From Thermomucor indicae-seudaticae (Eukaryota > Mucoromycota > Mucoromycetes > Mucorales > Lichtheimiaceae), in contig JSYX01000788.1 in assembly GCA_000787465.1 (NCBI GenBank), forward strand, positions 1 through 12,623: a DNA stretch of 12,623 nucleotides, read 5' to 3'. Below are positions 8,195 to 12,623 of this stretch, in pieces. The notes under the pieces were generated by a model. That model saw only the letters and a list, made by a program, of their open reading frames with translations, did not search any database and had not been told where the DNA came from. The stretch's first letter is position 1. Every line of letters begins with the position of its first letter. The translations under genes were made by a program, and so were the position numbers.

Positions 8195-8811
8195 ATGGAG
8201 TGCCCTTATAGCAGCCGCCGTAGCAAGGTTTTCCAAAACCTTGAAAGTCATATCAGATGGAAGCACAAAGGTCAATTCTTCCCTGAGGAGGCCTTCGCTA
8301 CCACTGAAGAGCTCGCATGGAGAGGGGAGGCTACTGATCGTCTTAGTCCGTCCGCAGTGGAGGTAAAGCATATCAGTTATTGAAGAGTTTGCTATTGTAT
8401 CTTAGTCTAAGCATGCGCTTATTATCTGCAATTTATAATAACATATGACAATGCCCGACGATGATCCAATGGACATTGACGCGGTCGCTGATAGCGACGT
8501 TGCCTGAAGCGTTGATGTCGACGATGCAGACGAGGAAATCAAAGAAACTTGGGCTTGTGGTTCGTCTGCTTGTTCCATGCACGGCTGGAACCAGACAGAA
8601 ATCGACTTCTCTTTGTCTGCATTGGAGAATGGGCTGTCCAAAGCTCAGTTCAAAAGGTATATATCCGCTGTATACCTATCCTTCGCTCGATTGTCGTAGC
8701 TAGTATTTCTTATTCAACTACAAAATCATATCTAGATTAGCAGACTTGGTTAACGGAGCAGTGCTTCCACTGCAAAAGCTATCACGTCTCAGGAACACCT
8801 TATGTCATTAA
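8195..8811 (+). pseudogene. N-terminal exons of a decayed zinc-finger transposase-like gene
   Basis: ATG 8195 starts MECPYSSRRSKVFQNLESHI, with finger spacing C3-x2-S6-x12-H19-x4-H24. The second ligand is Ser (AGC), one base from Cys (TGC), so the finger is broken. Exon 1 ends at 8362 with an ideal donor (GAG|GTAAAG). The next coding block, 8451-8656, keeps phase 0: PDDDPMDIDAVADSD, TGA at 8505-8507, then an acidic run, WACGSSACSMHGWNQTEIDF and ENGLSKAQFKR. No AG immediately precedes 8451, so the acceptor may also be lost. Donor AAG|GTATAT at 8657 and acceptor ATCTAG at 8735 give a 79-nt intron; the last block joins in phase 2 as LADLVNGAVLPLQKLSRLRN and reaches TAA at 8809. The order finger, acidic region, 'GLSK-Q---L--L' helix fits the N-terminus of the same broad family as the 697-codon gene. 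The core is missing downstream. Confidence 0.5.
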
Positions 8812-9288
8812 ACATTCCTGAGATTTCTCATCTCACCTGATCTCATTTACTGAGATGTGCCGTCCCCTGGAGTGTTTTTCCCGTACTTCAGTTTTAACCT
8901 GGATGCGCCGTATATCCTATATCGAAAGCCTACATATTACAATAGAGCTCCCATCGAGGCATGCATTAATGTGGGCACTTTACTTCTGCGACGCTGCCAT
9001 GTCTTAGAAAATGGGCTTACTGTGTTCAGCATCCCACGTCGATCTCATCCAGATCTCAGAGCGTGACATTCACAATTTTTTGCAGTGTTCGCCAGGAGGA
9101 TCCGGCTGAAGACCTGCGATAGCGCTGTCGCTGAGAATGACGAGACGGCCACTGACGTTCTGGTTAGTAGCGTACAGGCTGTACGGTGACTCAAAAAACT
9201 GCGTAAATGTTCGGGCTTTTTGTTTTCTTCCTGCTGTTATTAACGCTATAGATGCACTACCGGGGTCTATAATATGTTATTCGAAAGC
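8812..9288. other. Possible further exon traces; no gene assigned
   Basis: Frame 8857-9066 (+) is open (LDAPYILYRKPTYYNRAP) and could be a remnant of the same gene. A good acceptor (CACAATTTTTTGCAG) ends at 9085, followed by an open stretch to a GTTAGT donor near 9162 (KTCDSAVAENDETATDV in one frame). I cannot join these pieces into one frame. The right boundary at about 9289 is where Tc1 similarity begins. Confidence 0.3.
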
Positions 9289-9874
9289 TCAGGATCCTGG
9301 CTGCAGATATCCAGGGCCGTCCCAGGTTATACAGCCCCAGACCATGAGTGATCCACCTCCGTGTTTGTAAAGATGCTGGACCCTGTGATCACGAACAGCC
9401 TCGCCTGTCCCAGTCCATCCCCACTGAGCACCGTCAGAACCTAGCCGGTTGATTTTCATTTCATCCGAGAATATAACTTGCTTCCAGTCGTCGAGAGTCC
9501 AGTGCTTATGAACACTAGCGAATGCTTTTCCAGCATCCTTACGCTGAGGGTTCAACGGCAACACCTTCGGCTTCTTGTGAGATTTAAAACCCATTTGTCC
9601 CAACAGGTTACGGATAGTCTGCGGATTTACATGTATGCCCTCTGTTGCAAGGTGTTTAGCTGCGTGGACAGCGTTCTTATATTCCCCATTATTGAATCTA
9701 CGCAATATCAGCCAGGAAAGCTGATCACTAATCGACTGTGGGCGGCCTCCAACTGCGGCGTCCAGATGGGAACAGTACGTTTGACGGATGTTGGAAACTG
9801 TTTTCTGGCTAACTCCAACCGCAGAAGCAACTGCACGAGTGGACATATTCCGCTCCAGTTGCGTAATTATATTA
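9289..9874 (-). pseudogene. Tc1/mariner transposase, main segment (split and 3' truncated)
   Basis: Read on the minus strand from 9874. An N-terminal helix-turn-helix (RAVASAVGVSQKTVSNIRQTY) is followed by a GGRPQSISDQL linker and a second HTH (NPQTIRNLLGQMGFKSHK). The catalytic domain begins with WKQVIFSDEMKINRLGSDG, whose SDE Asp (codon 9465-9463) is the first DDE/D residue, and continues to KHGGGSLMVWGCITWDGPGYL. Similarity ends at TGA 9291-9289. The usual 'DNDPKH' second Asp and the third acidic residue are absent from the downstream minus strand, so at least 140 residues and the 3' terminal repeat are gone. The apparent ATG at 9885 lies inside the inserted Harbinger element; the real start is at 12614, beyond that element. 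Confidence 0.85.
9872..9874. other. Left target-site duplication of the Harbinger element (TTA)
   Basis: TTA abuts GGGAGG. The right flank is TA (12581-12582), or CTA if one element base is counted. A TWA duplication is typical of PIF/Harbinger; here one copy has drifted, or only TA is conserved. Confidence 0.55.
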
Positions 9875-9889
9875 GGGAGGTTCAAAGTT
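9875..9889 (+). repeat. Left terminal inverted repeat of Harbinger element
   Basis: GGGAGGTTCAAAGTT matches the reverse complement of 12566-12580 (GGGGGTTTCAAAGGT) at 12 of 15 positions, with mismatches at 4, 6 and 14. Confidence 0.75.
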
Positions 9890-9903
9890 GAAAAGGATTT
9901 TCA

Positions 9904-9935
9904 AAATCTTCGAAGATTTGGAGAGCAAATCTTCG
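9904..9935. repeat. Left subterminal AAATCTTCG sites
   Basis: AAATCTTCGAAGATTT (9904-9919) is a perfect 16-bp palindrome. A further AAATCTTCG lies at 9927-9935. Related copies occur near the right end, so these are likely binding sites for the transposase or its SANT partner. Confidence 0.6.
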
Positions 9936-10023
9936 TCGGACTGAGAATATGGACAGCCAATAAAATTCAGTTATTTCTGTACCTGAGGACGCTTGTTACT
10001 TTCTCGTTTGGTCATCGAAAATT

Positions 10024-11235
10024 ATGCCTAAGACAACTGTTCGCAAAGACACTTTAAAAGCTATAGACGACGCGATCTACGGCTTAGCACTGCAACAATC
10101 GGTCGTTGCATCAGGATCTTCGGAAATGGAGGAATTGCAAGAGGAAGACGAAGAATTGCTGGCTCTTTACCATGCGATAAAGGAGCATTGTTATCTCAAT
10201 CCGCATCGTTCCATTCCGAAACTTCATGAAATGGCCGACTATTTTCGCAGGTGGCCAAACCAGGAGTTCCGCAGATTGTGAGGGTGAATAAACGCACTTT
10301 CAACATGCTTTTGTCCAAGGTAGAGCACCATCCTGTTTTCCATAGCAACTCTTCGAACAAGCAGAAGCCTGTCTGGCTCCAGCTAGCGTGTGCTCTTGAA
10401 TGACTTGCTCATGATGGGACAGGCGCTTTGATTTCTGGTTGCGCGCGGAAATGGGGTATTAGTTCTGGCTCAGTAAGCCGCCATACTTACAGAGTTTGCA
10501 CTGCCTTGAACGACCTCGCGCCCGAATATATCCAATGGCCAGATGCATCCGAGAGAAGACGAATCGCAGCACGCATCCGATCGACGCATGGGTCCCCCTC
10601 GTGTGTTGGATTCATTGACGGGACCCATGTTGTTTTCGCACAAAAGCCTGCCGTGCAAGGCGAAATGTATTTTAACAGGAAGCAGCGTTACTCTATGAAT
10701 GTGCAGATAGTATGTGACGACAGACGAATAATCCGGTACATTCAAGTCGGCTGCCCTGGCTCGATGAGCGACTCGTCAGTGTACCGATTGTCATCGGTAG
10801 CAAGGCGTCCTCTTGATCACTTCTCGGGCGATCAGTTTATTCTGGGAGACTCAGGCTATGCTCTCAGCACACGCCTGCTCACACCATATCGCCAATCAGC
10901 CACCCGCGGTAACGAGGACAATGCAGAATTCAACGAGATCCATTCCTCCGCGCGCGTGGCTGTTGAAAATACCATTGGCATGCTGAAAGGTCGATGGCGA
11001 TACTTGAAAAAATGTGCCTTTGCAGCTTCGGAATGATGAAGAGTTTAAGAAGCTGAACATGATTGTGAAAGCCACTGCTGTTCTTCACAATTTCTTACTC
11101 TCAACGAGCGACGAATGGGACCCTGAAGTTACGCCAGAGATCGATGGATCTGAAGACATGGGACTTGCAGCTGATGAGACTACAGACGCCTCGGAATGGC
11201 GAGAAAGAATTAAGATGATAGTTTTACAAAAATAG
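10024..11235 (+). pseudogene. PIF/Harbinger DDE transposase with stop and frameshifts
   Basis: Start ATG 10024 (MPKTTVRKDTLKAIDD). Family blocks follow in order: RVNKRTFNML..VEHHPVFHSNSS, KPVWLQLACALE, LAHDGTGA, RKWGISSGSVSRHT, FIDGTHVVFAQKP, YFNRKQRYSMNVQIVCD, ILGDSGYAL and RVAVENTIGMLKGRW. The DDE acids are retained: Asp codons at 10617 and 10848, Glu at 10965. There are three lesions. A one-base loss near 10271-10274 ends the first frame at TGA 10279. A nonsense TGA stands at 10401-10403, where the family usually has Arg. One extra base in an A6 run at 11007-11012 moves the tail (LQLRNDEEFKKLN...HNFLLSTSDEW) to another frame. The downstream frame ends at 11235. It acts in the nucleus by cut-and-paste, normally together with the SANT partner. 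Introns do not explain the breaks, since none has suitable borders. Confidence 0.85.
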
Positions 11236-11297
11236 ACATGACATTAACATAGGTACTCTGGTACTTTTTGCTGTGGTCAACAATGATTGTGCGTCCT

Positions 11298-12343
11298 TTA
11301 TTTGGCGAATCTACTCCACAGTTCTTCTACTTCATCGGCACTCTTTCCGGCCAAGATAAGGTCACGGACGAAGTTCATTTTGACCTCTAAGACCATGGTG
11401 CTCTCATTTCTCCATGCGATGGCCAGACGTTCGTCTTCCATCGCACGTTGGGCTTCCCATTTCTGTTTCTCCAGTTCGTACATCTTCTTCTGGAGACGAA
11501 GACGTTCCTTGTCCACCCTTATCCTTTTTGTGCTGTGTTCGGTGAACGTAGCGTTAAAGTTACCCCGGCGTTTCCTCGGGGCTCTCTCATCTGTGTCAGT
11601 CGACTCATCGCTGACTTCACTTCGCTGTTCAGCGCTTTCTTCTTGGTTCACGGCTTCTTCAGCTTCATCGTCCTCGTCTTCGTCTTCGTCTTCAACGGCA
11701 GCTACGTCGTCGAACTCCAGTTCCCTACCGTCTTCCAAGGAAAGGCCTTCGAAAGTAGCCGGTTCATCAAAGATGACGGCAGGCGACGCAGCAGAAGGCT
11801 CGACAACGTCCACCGAGCCACCGAACGGATCGGAATCCTCGGCATCACCAACGCGAGCGGGAGCAAGAGTTGACGCGTGCGAAGCCGGGGCAGTTCCAGC
11901 CTCATCCCCATGACGAGGGTTGACGTTCTCTCGCTCCCCGAACAGTTGCAGCATCCGGAAATAGCCAGGGCACTCGTTTTCTTGCTTCGCCTGGATCGTT
12001 AGAATGCCTTGGCGATGTCCTCAGAAGTGACGCCGTAGCCAGTGCTGCTGCTGGCCTCGAAGACTTGCTTGAACTTCTTCAAGTACGTCTCGAACCACGT
12101 TTTCGGCATTGAGCAGGTCCAGTTCGAGTTACACTTGGTGTTAACAAACTGGGCCATCATTCTGTAGCCCGCCATTTTGGTCAGAGGTTTCCCGCTAGTT
12201 GGGTGCGAACCATTGGCTTTGCCTATGATGAGGTCGTAATTCTCCTTTATTTCCACAAAAGTGCACATAGCAAGGTATTGCTCTTTAGTGGTGTGCTTTC
12301 CCTTGTCATTGGTAGAAGAGGTTTGTTGCTGCTGCTCAGACAT
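11298..12343 (-). pseudogene. SANT/Myb-like DNA-binding partner of the Harbinger transposase, one frameshift
   Basis: I start at ATG 12343 (MSEQQQQTSSTNDKGK) rather than the upstream in-frame ATG at 12523, which overlaps the terminal hairpin. The N-terminal domain has aromatic and helical SANT-like spacing (FVEIKENYDLIIG, GYRMMAQFVN, TWFETYLKKFKQVFE, GYGVTSEDIAK). The frame then shifts: one G is missing near 12007-12008, giving TAA at 12001-11999. The other frame continues exactly where the family does, with ECPGYFRMLQLFGERENVNP. Next come a very acidic run, a basic cluster suggesting nuclear import (APRKRRGNF) and a C-terminal helix rich in Lys, Glu and Arg (KRIRVDKERLRLQKKMYELE). With the missing base counted the protein would be about 348 residues. 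In PIF/Harbinger elements this protein helps nuclear import and end recognition by the transposase. Confidence 0.8.
11676..11693. repeat. Hexanucleotide repeat GTCTTC x3 in the acidic coding stretch
   Basis: Three exact units encode part of the Glu/Asp run of the SANT-like protein on the minus strand. In-frame slippage here would change only the run length. Confidence 0.7.
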
Positions 12344-12476
12344 TCTGAAATAATGCTTAATGTAAATGCGATGAAGTGTGCTCAAAAGAGACAGGTTTTC
12401 TACACGTTCCTGGATCATGCAGGTTTCTAAAGAGCGCTCAAGACAGTCACAAGCAAAAAATTCGAAGGAGATTTCA

Positions 12477-12517
12477 AAATCTTCACCTCCAGAGGTGGAG
12501 ATTTGGTTCGAAGATTT
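12477..12517. repeat. Right subterminal hairpin and AAATCTTC/GAAGATTT sites
   Basis: AAATCTTCACCTC (12477-12489) and GAGGTGGAGATTT (12492-12504) form 13-bp arms with one mismatch and a 2-base loop. CGAAGATTT follows at 12509-12517. The motif is shared with the left end of the element. Confidence 0.6.
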
Positions 12518-12565
12518 GGCCAAAAAAAGCGGATTTTCGGACCAAAAAATCCGTCGACTTTTTTT

Positions 12566-12580
12566 ACCTTTGAAACCCCC
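12566..12580 (-). repeat. Right terminal inverted repeat of Harbinger element
   Basis: ACCTTTGAAACCCCC is complementary to the left end at 12 of 15 positions. It is followed by TA and then Tc1 sequence. Confidence 0.75.
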
Positions 12581-12614
12581 TATTGTTGCGTTTGTCCTCA
12601 GAGATTTTGCGCAT
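12581..12614 (-). pseudogene. Tc1/mariner transposase, first codons (start of the split gene)
   Basis: ATG at 12614, in an ACCATCATGC context, opens the frame MRKISEDKRNN and runs directly into the Harbinger right end. Joined to the segment below 9873 with one TA copy retained, the frame reads on as ...KRNN-N-IITQLERN without a break. This is the expected extreme N-terminus of the helix-turn-helix region. The remaining bases, 12615-12623, are 5' flank. Confidence 0.8.
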
Positions 12615-12623
12615 GATGGTGGG

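Larger units (their letters stand above)
9875..12580. mobile_element. PIF/Harbinger DNA transposon inserted in a Tc1 gene
   Basis: About 2,706 bp, bounded by imperfect terminal inverted repeats and containing two convergent genes: DDE transposase (10024-11235, +) and SANT/Myb-like partner (12343-11298, -), separated by 62 bases. That two-gene content is the hallmark of PIF/Harbinger elements. The boundaries are set both by the repeats and by the host gene: removing the element and one TA makes the Tc1 frame continuous. Both element genes carry single-base lesions, so this copy is probably non-autonomous. Confidence 0.85.

Noticed and set aside
9289..9312. BamHI, PstI and EcoRV-like sites packed together (GGATCC...CTGCAG...GATATC), resembling a cloning linker
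   Set aside because: The bases are colinear with conserved Tc1 coding sequence (WDGPGYL) on the minus strand, at least for the right two thirds, so no vector is needed to explain them.
9478..10057. Plus-strand ORFs across the Tc1 segment and Harbinger left end
   Set aside because: They are antisense to the Tc1 frame and run through the terminal repeat; no protein-like motifs.
392..10403. Repeated internal stops (TAA 392, TAG 431, TAG 1745, TAA 4521, TGA 8505, TGA 10401) as a sign of RIP or of a reassigned genetic code
   Set aside because: Every stop codon is one C-to-T change from a Gln or Arg codon, so this carries no information by itself. All three stop codons also serve as plausible ends of genes here, which argues against reassignment.
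11287..11913. Long plus-strand ORF (Ser-rich, 208 codons) opposite the SANT-like gene
   Set aside because: Its Ser runs are the antisense of the GAC/GAA-rich acidic stretch; the minus strand has the family motifs.
12001..12343. Programmed ribosomal frameshift or an intron joining the two parts of the SANT-like gene
   Set aside because: No canonical slippery heptamer and no suitable GT...AG pair at the break; adding one G restores the family sequence exactly, so a one-base deletion or sequencing error is simpler.

Overview
The window reads as transposon-dense, non-coding-rich DNA from a filamentous fungus. The evidence is short spliceosomal introns (about 35-80 nt, GT...AG) and several transposase families that I know mainly from expansions in Basidiomycota and Mucoromycota: large C2H2-fronted transposase-like proteins with the 'D-TSGN-SK-WNK', 'DNP-QSE' and 'PVE-LH...LG--KY' blocks, PIF/Harbinger, and Tc1/mariner. 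I cannot name the genus. I see no housekeeping gene, rRNA, tRNA or CRISPR. Family calls rest on motif recognition from memory, not on a search.

Layout. 1-787 (+): C-terminal exons of a decayed transposase whose catalytic part lies outside the window. 844-1029 (-): start of a C2HC/C2H2 zinc-finger gene. 1376-2260 (+): two-exon coiled-coil gene with one internal TAG ('gene A'). 2178-4271 (-): 697-codon zinc-finger transposase-like ORF, uninterrupted but apparently missing its C-terminal end. 4428-5481 (+): five-exon coiled-coil gene ('gene B'). 5482-6197: no gene seen. 6198-6590 (+): orphan tail resembling the part missing from the 697-codon ORF. 6535-6875 (-): small two-exon gene of unknown function. 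6961-8194: no gene seen, some tandem and inverted repeats. 8195-8811 (+): decayed N-terminal exons of another zinc-finger transposase-like gene. 9289-12623: a Tc1/mariner transposase gene (minus strand, 3' truncated) split by a 2.7-kb PIF/Harbinger element at 9875-12580.

How the parts relate. The Harbinger element has the usual two genes, here convergent: a DDE transposase (+) and a SANT/Myb-like DNA-binding partner (-). Each is damaged only by single-base lesions. Removing the element and one copy of the target dinucleotide rejoins the Tc1 frame exactly. In the left half, two zinc-finger genes (starts at 1029 and 4271, minus) each face a coiled-coil gene (starts at 1376 and 4428, plus) across a short shared upstream region. 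This repeated divergent pairing is the best candidate here for an undescribed two-gene mobile unit, although the two coiled-coil proteins show no obvious sequence similarity to each other.
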